NCBI RefSeq assembly: GCF_004798865.1
Contig: NW_025335440.1
Span: 2,353,204-2,417,203, forward strand
Source: Varanus komodoensis
Taxonomy: Eukaryota > Chordata > Lepidosauria > Squamata > Varanidae
Length of the DNA stretch: 64,000 nucleotides
Reading direction: 5' to 3'
Position 1 is the stretch's first letter; each line of letters starts with the position of its first letter. The notes under the pieces are model-generated. The model was not told the origin of the DNA and made no database searches. It saw only the letters and a program-made list of their open reading frames with translations. A program made the position numbers and the translations under genes. Shown piece after piece: positions 47,015 through 58,284 of the stretch.

Positions 47015-47029
47015 AGACCCTTTCTAACA
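47015..47029. repeat. L1 target-site duplication, left copy
   Basis: The 15-base sequence AGACCCTTTCTAACA is repeated exactly at 47484-47498 on the other side of the L1 insertion. Confidence 0.9.
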
Positions 47030-47483
47030 ATTTGATAATGGCAGCTAGGTTAGTGATTGTTAAATACTGGAAACAGAACTGGGTTGTGCAAAGGCATGAA
47101 TGGTATAATGAAATATGGTAATTAATGATAAACTGACAACAGAACTAAAAATTAAAAATGGTCAATAAAAGCAAATAAATATAATGAAATTTGGGAGGAT
47201 TTTGTAAAAGCAGTACTGATAGAAGGTAAAGGTTGTAAACCTAATCATGATTGTATGAATTTTTGGAGGGGATATGGATATAATTGATGTATATTATATA
47301 TTATTAATTGTTATATGAATTGAAATGGAGGTATTATTGGTCTCCTGGGTGGTGGGGGCACTGTATTATTTACTTTTTCATTTATTAGTTAGGTTTTTGT
47401 ACGTTATATTATTGATATTGTGATGTGTCTGTATTTATGTTTTTTCCCTGTATTTCCTAAAAAAAAAAAAAAGGGGGCGGGGG
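47030..47483 (+). mobile_element. L1 LINE, 5'-truncated, with poly-A tail
   Basis: The 5' part reads as the last ORF2 residues of an L1 (IVKYWKQNWVVQRHEWYNEI-like, from about 47060), followed by a T/A-rich 3' UTR with a GGTGGGGGCACTG block, 14 A residues at 47459-47472 and a G-rich stretch at 47473-47483. Perfect 15-bp direct repeats (AGACCCTTTCTAACA at 47015-47029 and 47484-47498) bracket it as a target-site duplication. At about 450 bases it is a typical dead-on-arrival L1 copy. It is the only L1 seen in the window. Confidence 0.85.
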
Positions 47484-47498
47484 AGACCCTTTCTAACA
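47484..47498. repeat. L1 target-site duplication, right copy
   Basis: Exact copy of 47015-47029. It is separated from the 14-A tail by an 11-base G-rich stretch. Confidence 0.9.
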
Positions 47499-47929
47499 GA
47501 GTGACTTGGCTACCTGAAGGATGCTTGGAAACATGGCTGATTGGCCAACGACTCCAACTTCCCAGACTGCGGACAAGGCACAACCAACGCACACCACCCG
47601 GTGCTGAGGGAATTGGTGAATTCTGCCTCTCAGAGCAAGAACAGTGTAGGCAGAGGTCCCAGTGCTGGCTTCCATTTATCTCCATGAAGTGCAGTTCCCC
47701 AGTTCCCCGCTCTTTTGTTTGGCTAGGATATTGTAGAATTCAGTTTGGAGTTGTGGGTGAGGGCAATTCCATGAGCCAAAAGTCACTTCCTGATGAAATA
47801 GATTGAAGAAGAACAAAAAGAAGCGAGGGAGGGAGGGAAGGAGATGGGGAAGAAGTAACCGAAAGAGACCACGCCTCACTTCAAGCCTGCAGTCATGTCC
47901 CCATGAACATTGAACATTGACGTGAAGAA
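47499..47929. other. Unassigned stretch
   Basis: No gene recognised. A purine-rich GAGG-type stretch near 47820-47850. Confidence 0.45.
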
Positions 47930-48400
47930 TCTTTTCTAAAATTCAAGGAAGGCTTTAGAAACCATTTATTGTTTGTTGGCATAAATTTGAGGGATCCCAT
48001 CATGCATTGGTGCTTGTCAGAGAAACAATGGATAACAAAGCGGGAGCATTCCCCTTATAAAAATGCCCAGAGACATTTGTTCTGCAAGGAAATAAAAGGC
48101 CAGATTCTCCAAGGAGATAACAGCCAAGCTTTTAAGAGAATGCTGCAAACACACACCCAGGAGAAGAGCAGACAGAAACATATTAAAGCACCGAGGTTTC
48201 TCTACATCCAGTTTCTCCTATCAGAACATAATGCAAGCTCGATGTACCTTACTGCTGTTATTGGGCAGGACCAGTCATTTTAAAATTATACTTCCCTATA
48301 AACCGCTATCAGATGGCTCCTTGTTCTATTTTTACTGTGGTGTTACAGACTTATCATATATGGCAGAGGAAGCAAAACAAAGAAATAATAAGGAAATGCA
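47930..48400. promoter_or_regulatory. Candidate conserved non-coding block
   Basis: About 470 bases of unique sequence with even composition (ATTTATTGTTTGTTGGC, CCTTATAAAAATGCCCAG, CTATTTTTACTGTGG). A 104-codon frame (47969-48283) crosses it but has no recognisable protein character. Confidence 0.3.
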
Positions 48401-50063
48401 AAGGGTGGAAGTCTTTCTTGTGAACAATAGGTCGCCAAGTGCCAAGACAAATATTAAATGTCACGCCTGAGGTGGAAGCAAAAGGAAGAACCGTTGCCAG
48501 CCAGACTGTGGCCATCATGACGCAACCAGCAGCAAGGAAGGCCAAGGAAGAAACGAGGCAAGGCAAACAATGCGGTGGGACTGACGCGCGTGCTGCTCAC
48601 ACAAGGTGTAGACAGCGAAGCAAGTAAAGGGATGGGCGGTCGGGCAGCATGCAGAAACCCGCAAGAGCCACCCAGCTGGGTCACACTGGTCCCCAAGTGG
48701 AGGAGAGCACTGAGCATAAGTAGGCAGAGGATCAAGCGCAGAAAGGGCTGTCATTAATCCAGCTGAGGCTCATCGGCTCAAAAGACGCAAAACAAAGGCC
48801 ACTATTTCAAGATCTGTTGATTTCAGTGACGTCATTCACTCTTAAATTTTTCCATTGACATCAATGGGACTTGCGAGTTCTGACCTTTGTCTGGATTATG
48901 CCCAGCCTGTACTGAGAAAATGGTTCTCCATTAGGGGGAATGTTTCTATGAGATTGTAGTTTGATCTTGAGCAATGAAAAGGTGCTTGGCTCTCATAGCT
49001 CCTCCATCTCCTCATTGTGAGCTCCAGAGCCGGAGTGAGGAACCCCTTTCCATGGGCCCCTTTCCTCAGTGAGTCTACCTTCCCACCATCCCCATTGCCA
49101 GCTGCTCTTGCTCTTTGCTCCCTCTCTTCTTTTTCCTCATTGCTTCTACTTGCTTGCTTGATGGGCAGAAAGCTGGTGAAGGCCACTGCTCCTTCTTCTC
49201 AGGACTACTTTTGCCTGGGGCAGAAAAAGCGGGCAAAGAAACAGGCTGCCTTGGTGAACAGGAGGAGCAACTCCAGAGGACTCTAGTCAGTGGACCTGGC
49301 TAGGGCGTGACTCCTAGACAGGAGACCAGCCATGTCTACCCTTGACACTGACCTTACTGATCTTAATGGAGACATCTGTAAGGTCTGTATCCAACCAGAA
49401 GAGATACATTCCACAGGTCCAGTTAAAAAAAATCTCCCACCCGATGGCACCCCTGTCTAGATTGCCACTGAGATTGTTCACACTCATTCTACCCATTGTT
49501 GACCTCAGCCAGTTGCTCACAGAGGAGGCTACCAAACCTGGGTTTGATGGGACAGAAGAAGGAGAGAGATGAATTTCATCAGTATATTGCTAACACCATT
49601 TTCCAAATCCATATATGAAGTCGCTCCTATGACTATCTCTGTTGGGAGGAATGTAAGTCATTTTCCTGGAACCAGCCCACAAGATAGAGCAGAATGACTG
49701 CAGGTCCCATGCTTAGATCCCATGCAAGTCACCTGGGAGAATATGGTAATTAAGGAGAGTAAACTATCACAAAGGTTCCAAGGGAACCAACAATGTCACT
49801 GTCCACTTTCCCAACGCAGGTAATCATGGCCAAAATGAACTTTTCTGCTCACACAGCAGATACCTAGGCCTCACAAATAGAAAAGAAGATCTTACATCTG
49901 TGTTTGGACAGGACCTGTTCAAACTATAGGGAAGAGGGCTCACATGACTAGATATTGCTCTGTGTAATGACTGAAATATAGAGTTGGGAGGCATTGTGGA
50001 AGAAATCTTGTGTAGTCCACTGTCAAATGACTCTTGCCACTAAGGAACTTCTCTAATGTTTAG
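48401..50063. other. Unassigned stretch
   Basis: No gene recognised. TCCATTGACATCAATGGGAC near 48850 contains a palindromic word typical of old repeats. Confidence 0.45.
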
Positions 50064-50075
50064 CAAAACAAAAGC

Positions 50076-50106
<31 letters not shown>

Positions 50107-50107
50107 A
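50064..50107. repeat. (AAAAC)n microsatellite
   Basis: CAAAA units with some interruptions. Confidence 0.9.
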
Positions 50108-50169
50108 CGCTTTTCACTGCAAAATGTCCATCCATCGGTTCAAGCAATATTTTCTGGAGCAGTAGAGGA

Positions 50170-50485
50170 CAGGTCTGGTACCACTTCTACACAGTAGCAC
50201 TTCTGATATTTGAAGATGAAGACCAAATCTTCCATTGCTCTTCCCATCTCTGAGCTAAATATACCCAGCTCTTCCAACTGCTCATCATAAGACTAAGTGT
50301 CCATAGCCATTACTGAATGGGTCTCCCTTTGGACGTGCCCCACTTCGTCTACAACTTTCTTAAAACATGGCACCCAGAACTACACAGAATATCGCACAAA
50401 CAGCTATTGGCCTGTTCAGTGCAGGATAGAACAGAACGGCAACTTCTTCAGGTCTGTACATTATGAATATTATCAGTCAGTTTTT
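50170..50485 (-). mobile_element. Very old CR1/L3-like fragment
   Basis: On the minus strand the order matches the CR1 C-terminal region: a CAGAACTACACAGAATAT-type block near 50370-50390 corresponds to EYCVQFW, and a block near 50250-50290 resembles the LEKRRL/hinge region. Divergence is high and no frame remains. Confidence 0.45.
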
Positions 50486-50487
50486 CA

Positions 50488-50570
50488 CACAGAACACTAG
50501 TGTTCTGAATGCCAAGGAGAAAGTTCTAGCTTAGCTTTCTCCCTGGCATACTAGTTTTCTGCACATCAGA
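50488..50570. repeat. Long imperfect hairpin
   Basis: TGCCAAGGAGAAAG (50510-50523) and CTTTCTCCCTGGCA (50535-50548) form a 14-base stem with one mismatch around an 11-base loop. The stem extends outward, after an 8-base bulge, through CAGAACACTAGT and ACTAGTTTTCTG. The left arm also contains the 16-base perfect palindrome AGAACACTAGTGTTCT (50491-50506). It could be a small MITE. Confidence 0.5.
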
Positions 50571-52180
50571 ATTTTCTTCTCTCAATGGGAGAATGTAGCC
50601 ATGCAAATGTCTACACAGAGCCTGAGGAGGTAACAGCCCAGACCCAGGTCTCCTGCCCATGAAAACAGGACCCAGTCAATGTCTTTCAGATCTATTAGTC
50701 TTGTCTCAAACCAGAGTGCTCTTCTCCTTCAGTATTTATTTACATCAGGGGACGAAGGGAAATGCTCAGCAGAGAAGATATTAGCAGACATGTCCCCCGA
50801 GCCATTTTCAGCATGCCCTCTATCAGATAGTTCCTGTTTTCTCTCCCCTAAGATAATCACTCCAAGTGCTGCCCATTCCTAGAGAAGGACTAGGAATGGC
50901 TCCAGAAGACTGGGGCTAAATGAACTAAATCAAGGGTTGGAAAAATTGGGGTGGAGGGAAAACAAGGTGTAGAAGCTCCCTTGAACACCACCAAATTGGA
51001 AATGTTGGAGGATCTTTGAGGCTGAATTAGTGAGATAACAAACACCTGTGAAAGGGACTTCAATTGAGTCATTTTGCTCCTTTAGAATAATCAGATATGC
51101 AGGTTCCATTCTCTGAACACAATCAGAATAAGCACACAGGGTGGGAACAAAGCCCATTGTAATAGATAAATCCCCAGTAAGGGAGAATCACAGAATGGAA
51201 TGGTGCCTCTTGCTACCGCTGGCTGGTCAGGGGTTTATTAGAAGTTTATTTTCAACCATGTGGTTGTTGATGAAAGGCACCTTCAGGATGAGTTTTGTCT
51301 GGATGACCAGATCTTTTCTGCTTGGTTTCACTGGTTCTAGAACTGCTGGGAAGGAAGCTGGTGGCACCTGGCGGGCTAAAATATCCATAATCCACATGCA
51401 GCAGCTTGAACAGATACTATAACCTTGCCTGGAGGAAAATAAACCAGAATGAATTAGGAGGTGTCTTGCATAAAGACTGGAAGATACTAAAGAAAGTTGG
51501 ACAAGTCTAGGCCTACATATCCCCTTCCCTCAACTCTTCTGAGTGGGCGTTTCAGCTATTGTGTGTCGGGGGGGGTGGGGGGGTTGAGACATTTGAAGGA
51601 GAAGGAGTCCAAGATGGAGGGTAAAGGGCTCAAAGCTCCCTGCTGTTCCTCTTGGCTCCACCATGTTGCCAGGTAACACATCATGATACAGCATTGTTAC
51701 CGCCCAGCCGGGGTTAGAGATGGCAGTTGGCAGCACCCAGGGGCCAGGGGAATGCTGGGACATCTGGCTGCACCCATGAGCTTTCCTTCCGGCCCCCACA
51801 TGCTGCAGAGGAGAGGCAGGGCCGCCTTTCCCCCATTGCACCCTGCACAGCATTTGAGCTCTTTGCAGAGAGTGTGGTGGCCTCTCACACTTTGCAGGCT
51901 GCTCAGTGGGAGTCCCTGGAGAGTCCTGAGGAGAGGGAGGAGGAGGAGGAAGGGGTGAAGGCTCTGAAGCACTTTGTGGTTGTCTAGTGACATTTCCAAG
52001 GCTGAGAGTGAGAATCAGAAAGGAAGGAAGGGGTTTCAGGAAGGGAGGGGGGCAGGTGCAAGACCCTGTCCTTGACACAAGAGGAGGCAGTAAAAGAAAC
52101 AAGCTGCTCAGCTTGGGGGGCTTCACCATTCCCGCTACCTTCAGAGAGCACCACCCTGCAGGTGCAGCCAGAAGTTCTTC
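50571..52180. other. Unassigned stretch
   Basis: Chance frames only, including the upper part of a 245-codon minus frame (51530-52267) that overlaps the CR1 tail. Confidence 0.45.
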
Positions 52181-52471
52181 TGGGAGGTGGGCAGAGACCT
52201 GTTCCCCCCTGCAGAGGAAGGCAGGACGCACTCCAACGGAGCAAAGCTCAGGGAACCAAGGTTCCATTTAGATGCCAGGAAGCACTTCCTGAGAGTCAGG
52301 ACCCCGAGGGTGTGGAATGGGCTTCCACGAGAGGTCGTTGAGGCCCCATCGGTGAGGGTGTTCAAGGGTAGGCTGGTGGGCATGTCGTGAGCAGAGCCGG
52401 CTAGTGTCTGAGGTCAGACTAGATGGCCCGGGAGACCCCTTCTGACTCGCTCTGTTTCTACGTTTTCTATG
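52181..52471 (+). mobile_element. CR1 LINE 3'-end fragment
   Basis: Plus-strand frame 52187-52390 carries [20 protein letters not shown] and [19 protein letters not shown], followed by the CR1 3' UTR and a TTTCTACG/TTTCTATG terminus at about 52458-52471. It is 5'-truncated to about 290 bases and close in sequence to the copies at 3.3, 34.6 and 54.8 kb. Confidence 0.88.
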
Positions 52472-53540
52472 GGAGGGAGGGATCAGAGGCAAGTTTCCAG
52501 TTCCGATTCCACTCTGTATACCAGGAGAGGCTTCTTTATGCAGCTATGGCAGAAGGCCATCTTAGAACTCAACTGCCCTGTGACCTGTGGAGCCTCAGCA
52601 AGAGAAGTGTATATCCAAGGACTGCTGGAAGTTTTGGAACCACGGGATGGAGGGAAGGGACCACGTTGCCACAGATTCTCCAGTCTTATTGAAACCAAAG
52701 TCTGACCACAGATGTGACACCAGATCATGGGCTGCCAATTAAACTCTGCTCAAAGCAAAACCAGATGCCACTTTTACAGTTTTTCACCAGGCGAAGTGAT
52801 TCAGGTTCCAATGATAGAGGGAAAGCAAAACAGTTTCCATAATGTGAATGACATTTACCCAGAGGGCAAAGCACATCCCTGATGGTTGCAGCTTAGAGGA
52901 GGAGCTTCTGGAAGCAATGGCCTGCATTTGATACTGTTTGGGGTGCACTCAAAGCGGGATGCAACCTAAAGCTACTAAGAACTGAACAGCTATGTCTGTA
53001 TTTGAAGAAAAGAACTTCCTTCCAGTGTCATTTTCACCATCATTATTAACAGTCCGTTTCTGCTTCAAATGAGATGAAACAAGCTGCTCATGGGGTCATG
53101 GTGGTGGATTTTAGCTGTTCAGCATGACTCTCAGCATTCAGAGAAGAAACTCAGGGTTTAAACTGGAATGGGAAGGGAAGTTTTGATTCCCCAAAATGGA
53201 ATTTGTTTGTACTCCCAACACAAACACACATTTCGGGTAGCTGGCAAAATGAAAATTGGCCTCCAAATAAGTGTTGCGATCATGGTTTGTGGAGCGAGTC
53301 TTGCTTTCTGCTTGGCATTCTCCAGCACAGCCAGAGAATAAAATGATTCAAGGGTTGGTTTACCCAGTGCACACCCTTGGCAGTCCCACAAGCTGAAAAA
53401 AATAAGGGGGGGGCATCATTTGGGAACTTTCCGGTAGGGGTGCATCCACCAGAAGTACCGCAGGTCAGATTAACTGCCCGCCGACATTCTCATTCTCCAA
53501 GAATGCCCAATTCTGACGGGCATTAGGGACTAAAGTATAG
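52472..53540. other. Unassigned stretch
   Basis: No gene or repeat recognised. Confidence 0.5.
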
Positions 53541-53669
53541 CTTTATCTTGGAAGCTACACTTATCTTGGAGGCTAAGCAGGGTTGGGTCTGGTTGAAATT
53601 TGGACAGGTGACTTAAATGTTGTGAACTTCTCAGAGAGCTTCAGCTATTAGTGCTATAGAAATGTAATG
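53541..53669 (+). mobile_element. SINE with 5S rRNA-derived head, second copy
   Basis: CTTGGAGGCTAAGCAGGGTTG (53576-53586 core) and GGTCTGGTTGAAATTTGGAC, then CAGGTGACTT, correspond to the internal control region of 5S rRNA. The body CTCAGAGAGCTTCAGCTATT and CTATAGAAATGTAAT matches the 33.2-kb copy. A short partial duplication of the CTTGGAAGCTA block lies at 53546-53560. It ends in an AAC repeat. Confidence 0.75.
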
Positions 53670-53670
53670 T

Positions 53671-53688
53671 AACAACAACAACAACAAC
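53671..53688. repeat. (AAC)n microsatellite at a SINE tail
   Basis: Six AAC units at the end of the second 5S-headed SINE. Confidence 0.9.
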
Positions 53689-53929
53689 ATCGATTGCTGC
53701 AGAGCTTGGGTGAATCTTCCTGTCTTGAATCTTCCTGTAATGACTCACTTTCAATTTGCCCCTTCTTCTACCCCTGATAAAAAAGCCCCTCCCCCTGATT
53801 TTGGAGGCATTCTTTCAAATGACTGAATGTGCAGTCCAGGACTAATTCTAACACAGGCGATGAGAGAATCCTGAAAAACAATGTTTCTGTTTCCGTAGGA
53901 TTGGGAAAACTAGAGATACTTGAGTGGGC

Positions 53930-54180
53930 TGAAATGTTCTCATTTTTGTGCAGAGCTCAGTTTGGATTTCTCCTCATTTGTGTTCCATTTTCCCCTTTCC
54001 CTGTCATTTTTCAAAGCACGTACATTTTTGAGGAAGTTTTCAATTTTTTCAAGCACCAGTTTTGCAAACGTGATTCGAAAATTCGGGAATTCAGAATGTT
54101 CAGGAATCCATCAGCATTTCCAGAGAACATGTGCTCCTGCTTGTACCTGGTGTTCTGAACAGGCCAGTTCTGAGTGATTT
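53930..54180. repeat. Periodic A/T-rich interspersed repeat, fragment
   Basis: TTTTTCAAAGCACGTACATTTTTG, AGTTTTGCAAACGTGATTCG and AAAATTCGGGAATTCAG fit the family, with a palindromic GTTCTGAACAGGCC near the end. A chance frame of 109 codons (53829-54158) covers most of it. Confidence 0.35.
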
Positions 54181-54780
54181 GCATACTGCAATAGAACACT
54201 TGCACATAAATATATTTTCCTGGCATAAATAAAACCAATAAATAAATCCAAGCTCTTGCACAGAGTTCCTTGCAACATTTCATGAAGTCTTTTAAATCAG
54301 TGCACCTGAGACAGGGCCTTAAACTTGTTATCCCATTTCTTTTCCACAAGTGCCTCGTGAAATATGAGGGGTTGCATTCAGGATGGGGGGTTTCACTCAG
54401 ACTTGCTCCACAAGCTTCACAGAGGAGCAGAAATTTGAAATTAGGCCTCCAAGCATTTATATCTATCTTGTGATGACTTCACAGACACAAAATGAATTTA
54501 TTTCCTTGGAATGAAACAGTTTCATCTGTTTGATATACACAGAATCAAAACACATCTTGTGAGTTGTAGTTTATAATTGTGTGATGCACTGAATGCATTG
54601 TGATGGAATGTATCATGGCATTATTTACCCCTCCAGGTTGGATGTTCCCCTGGCCTCTGCTATGCAGTGCTATATGCTATCACTGCTTCGGCTATGAAGA
54701 AAAGTCTGTAGCCACACTGAGAGCAACCCTTACGTTTACTCCCAGAAGAGTTGATTCAACCAACGTAGTGCCTAACCTAA
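54181..54780. other. Unassigned stretch
   Basis: No gene or repeat recognised. Confidence 0.5.
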
Positions 54781-56370
54781 ACATAGAAACAGAGAAACAG
54801 AGCGAGTCAGAAGGGGTCTCCCGGGCCATTTAGTCTGACCTCTGGCACCAGCCGGCTCCGCTCACGACATGCCCACCATGTGGACATCCAGCCTATCCTT
54901 GAACACCCGTAACGATGGGCCTCAACGACCTCTCGTGGAAGCCCATTCCACACCCTCGGGGTCCTGACTCTCAGGAAGTGCTTCCTGGCATCCAAATGGA
55001 ACCTTGGCTCCCTGAGCTTTGTTCCGTTGGAGTGTGTCCTGCCTTCCTCTGCAGGGGAGAACAGGTCTCTACCCATCTCCATGTGACACCCCCTCACATA
55101 CCTGTATGTCACCAATATATCCCCTCTGAGTCTCCTCTTCTCCAGGTTGAAGAGACCCAGTTCCCTCAGTCTTGCTTCATACAGCTTTCCCTGCAAACCA
55201 GCCACCAACCTTGTGGCCCTACGCTGCACTGACTCTAACCTGGCTATATCCTTCCTGTAATGAGGGGACAAAACCGAACACAATACTCCAATTGCGGGCG
55301 CACCAGAGTCATATAGAGTGGTAGTAATACCTCTCTCGATCTAGAAGCCACACTTCTGGCTATGCAACCAAGGGTGGTGTTCGCCCTCTTGACCACCGCA
55401 TCACACTGCTGACTCATGTTTAGCCTGCACTCAACCAGCACCCCGAGGTCCCTTTCACAAGTGCTGCTCTCCAGCTACTTGTCCCCTAACCTGTACTTAT
55501 GACACCCATTCCCATGCCACAAGTGCAAGACCTTGCACTTATACACATTAAACGCCATCCTGTTGTCTCCTGCCCACTTCCATAGTCTGTCCAGATCCTT
55601 TTGGATCTGGAGTACCTGCTCCTCAGTTGTGGCCACTGCTCCAGTTTTAGTATTGTCTGTGAATTTGATCAGCAGACTGTTCACCCCTTCTTCCATGTCG
55701 CTAATGAACAGATTAAACAGGATCGGCCCCAGGACAGATCCCTGGGGGACCATGCTTGTCACTGGCCGCCATCCTGATGATTCCCCACTAATGGTTACCC
55801 TCTGCTTTCGGTCAGTCAACCATGCCCTAATCCACTGGACAGTGCTTTGGTGTATCCCAAAACTCCTCAGTTTCTCCACCAGGATATCATGGGGCACTTT
55901 GTCAAAGGCCTTGCTGAAATCCAGGTATACCACATCCACTGCATCCCCTCCATCTAGCCATCTCGAAACCTTGTCATAGAATTGCACAAGGTTTGTCTGG
56001 CAGGACCTGTTTTTGCGGAAGCCGTGTTGCGTGGCTGTCAGCCTCCCTTCCCTATCTAGCATCACTAGATCTCTCTCTATTATGACCCTTTCTATTGTTC
56101 TTCCTACAATGGATGTAAGGCTAACTTGTCTGTAATTCCCCATGTCCCTTCTACTACCCTTTTTGAAAATTGGGACCACTGATGCCACCCTCCAGTCCTC
56201 TGGAACTTCACCTGTTCTCCATGAGGTCTCAAAAATGGAGGCCAGTGGGCATGAGAGAACCCCTGCCAACTCTCTACGTACTCTCGGGTGTAACCCGTCA
56301 GGGCCTGGCGCCTTTGTAATGTCCATTGCCCTGAGGAGCCCCTCAACTTCCAGGGGGGTGACTCTAGTCT
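54781..56370 (-). mobile_element. CR1 LINE fragment, 5'-truncated, same subfamily as the 34.5-kb copy
   Basis: It starts at the CR1 3' terminus (octamer-like TTTCTATG on the minus strand) and reaches into the upstream RT region. The minus-strand frame 55475-56326 contains ATQHGFRKNRSCQTNLVQF, YLDFSKAFDKVPHDILVEKL and VPQGSVLGPILFNLFISDM. The catalytic block reads FTDN where FADD is expected. Two further frames (55244-55441 and 54807-55283) carry the C-terminal part, so two frame changes separate the pieces. By eye it is close to the copy at 34561 over its whole length, so both probably came from related source elements. Confidence 0.9.
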
Positions 56371-56739
56371 AGGTGTTGACTGTACATGCTACAAAGTTTC
56401 TACCAGTTCCCAAATAAACCACAAATTCATGAAATGGTGCTCCAAGCTGATGAAGGTGTGCGCTGCACATCCATCAGTTTCCATTAACAAGTTGGCTTTG
56501 CAGCTTAGCAACAACTGCACATCCAGCCGTTTGTCATCGCATCACACTGTCCCTCATTGAGTCTCATCACATTTATTCTCAGAACCCTTTCTCTGCCCCA
56601 CCAAACGCAGGTGAGCAAACAAAAGCACCCAAGCAAACTATCTGAGCTGTTCGTGGGAATATCTCTATCTTCCCCGGTATTCAGATTACTCTAACCTTTA
56701 AACATACATTCAAATACAATGCGGGGAGGGGGGAGAGAG
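56371..56739. other. Unassigned stretch
   Basis: Unique sequence between the CR1 truncation point and the TAAT-dense block. Confidence 0.5.
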
Positions 56740-56975
56740 CTACTTTTGCTCCCCAGTGAACTTGAAGAACCTTATTACATTTTCATTTACTAAAATGTAA
56801 TTAATTGAGGCTTTTAAGCCCTGAGAACCTTTCAAATTAATGAAAAGTCCACCCAAGTAAATTAGACTTGTAGTGCAAGCAGTGGAGACTTAAATTACAG
56901 GCGTTAGCTTGACAGCAACCAAGAATGGCTGCCATGAATCATTATTTTTACAGCTACGACTAAACCCTCCCAGCA
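56740..56975. promoter_or_regulatory. Candidate conserved non-coding block
   Basis: TGTAATTAATTGAGGC, TCAAATTAATGAAAAG, AGTAAATTAGAC and TTAAATTACAGGCG fall within 140 bases, the densest cluster of homeodomain-type words in the window. Confidence 0.35.
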
Positions 56976-57479
56976 GGAGGCCCCTTCCCAGGGCCCAACA
57001 GTGGGGGTGGGTGCCGGGGGGGTCATGACCTGCTTGTGCTTTGCGGACACATCTGGTCCCATGCCAGCACAAGTGCCAAAAGGGAGCTGAATCGGGGCTG
57101 CAGCTTTTGCTTCTAAGTGGGCCACAGTTTACATATGTGTCTTGTTTTGGTTTTTCTTTAGTTTTATAAAGCCAGGAAAAATTGCATCAATCATGCTCAG
57201 AACTTTAGCAATGTGTTGCTGGGTATTTCCCTGGTTTGAAGGAAAATACCCAGATTGCGGCCTGTTTTAAAAGAGGAAACTGCACCAGATTGACCAGCAA
57301 CCGAGCGAGCCAGTGCCATGGCTGGATATGCAGCCGTGAAGCCCTCACTGACCTGGGCCAAGCCACCGGATGTGGACTTCCCAGCCAGGTTCTTCATGCA
57401 TCCCCCGTAACAGCAGGAGCCGGTGCTTTGCTGTACTGTCCACAACAACAAAGTGTACGGGCTTCTGAGCCCTCTTTCC
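56976..57479. other. Unassigned stretch
   Basis: No gene recognised. Confidence 0.5.
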
Positions 57480-57790
57480 TTGATGGACTGGGACATGATA
57501 AATATGGCACCCTGGCCATGGAATCAGCTCCCCAACGAGGTACATCTGGCTTTATTCCTTTCAGCACCACGTAGAAATCTTTTTATTCATCCAATATATT
57601 AGTAGTTACAACTTTTCCCTATTTGATATCATATTCTATCTTACTTTTTTATATCTCATTACTGCTATGCCTCTGCAACTGTTGTCGTTGCTGGGGTTTG
57701 GGGGGTTTGCCGTGGGTTTATTGGATGGGCTGATTCTGTGGGTAGCTTCTGTCCTCTGCTGTATCAGCTTTGTTATTTTATATGATGGCG
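57480..57790 (+). mobile_element. Old L2-like LINE 3' fragment
   Basis: Bases 57515-57600 translate to a WNQLPNEVHLAL-like block, matching the L2 C-terminal WNALPREVCLAP, followed by an F-I-H ending and a T-rich UTR. No terminal block is recognisable. An old CR1 follows immediately. Confidence 0.5.
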
Positions 57791-57795
57791 GTGAC

Positions 57796-58284
57796 TAGTG
57801 AGGTGCCGCAGGGTTCAGTCCTGGGCCCAGTGTTCTTCGATATCAAGAAAAACGCCTGGGAGTCATTGTGGACAACAGGATAAATATGTGCCAACAATGC
57901 AATGCAGCTGCAAAAAGAGCAAGTTCTATATTGGGATACATTAATAGAAGTATTACTTCCAAATCACAAGAAGTAGTAGTTCTCCTATGCTCCTCACTAG
58001 TCAGACCTTACCTGGAATACTTTGTCCAGTTCTGGGCACCAAGATTTCAGAAAGATGCAGAAAAATTAGAAAGGGTCCAGAGGAGGGCAATAGAGATGAC
58101 CCAGGGACTGGACACAAAGCCCTGTGAGGAGAGACTGAGAGAACTGGGCATGTTCAACCTTGAGAAGAGAAGACTGGGGGTGGGGGGGGCATGATAAGTG
58201 GGATGGAGTAAATTGCACTGAGCAGGAGTTGGCTCTGATGGCCTTCATGCCCCTTCCAGCTGTGCTGTTCTCTGATTTTATGAT
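57796..58284 (+). mobile_element. Old CR1 LINE 3' fragment with internal deletion
   Basis: Plus-strand sequence starts at the EVPQGSVLGPVFF block (57798-57840) and jumps at about 57840 to the DNRINMCQQCNAAAKRAS block (frame 57868-58194), so the catalytic RT motif between them is deleted. It continues with SLVRPYLEYFVQFWAPRFQK and LREL(G)MFNLEKRRL, then a UTR with GGCCTTCATGCCCCTTCCAG and a terminal GATTTTATGAT-type repeat. More diverged than the copies at 34.5 and 54.8 kb. Confidence 0.8.

Noticed and set aside
47969-48283. Small protein of 104 codons
   Set aside because: Composition is not protein-like, no recognisable motif, and the frame does not extend with the unique block around it.
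51530-52267. Open frame of 245 codons, minus strand
   Set aside because: Pro/Ser/Leu-rich low complexity, and its start lies antisense within the CR1 tail at 52181-52471.
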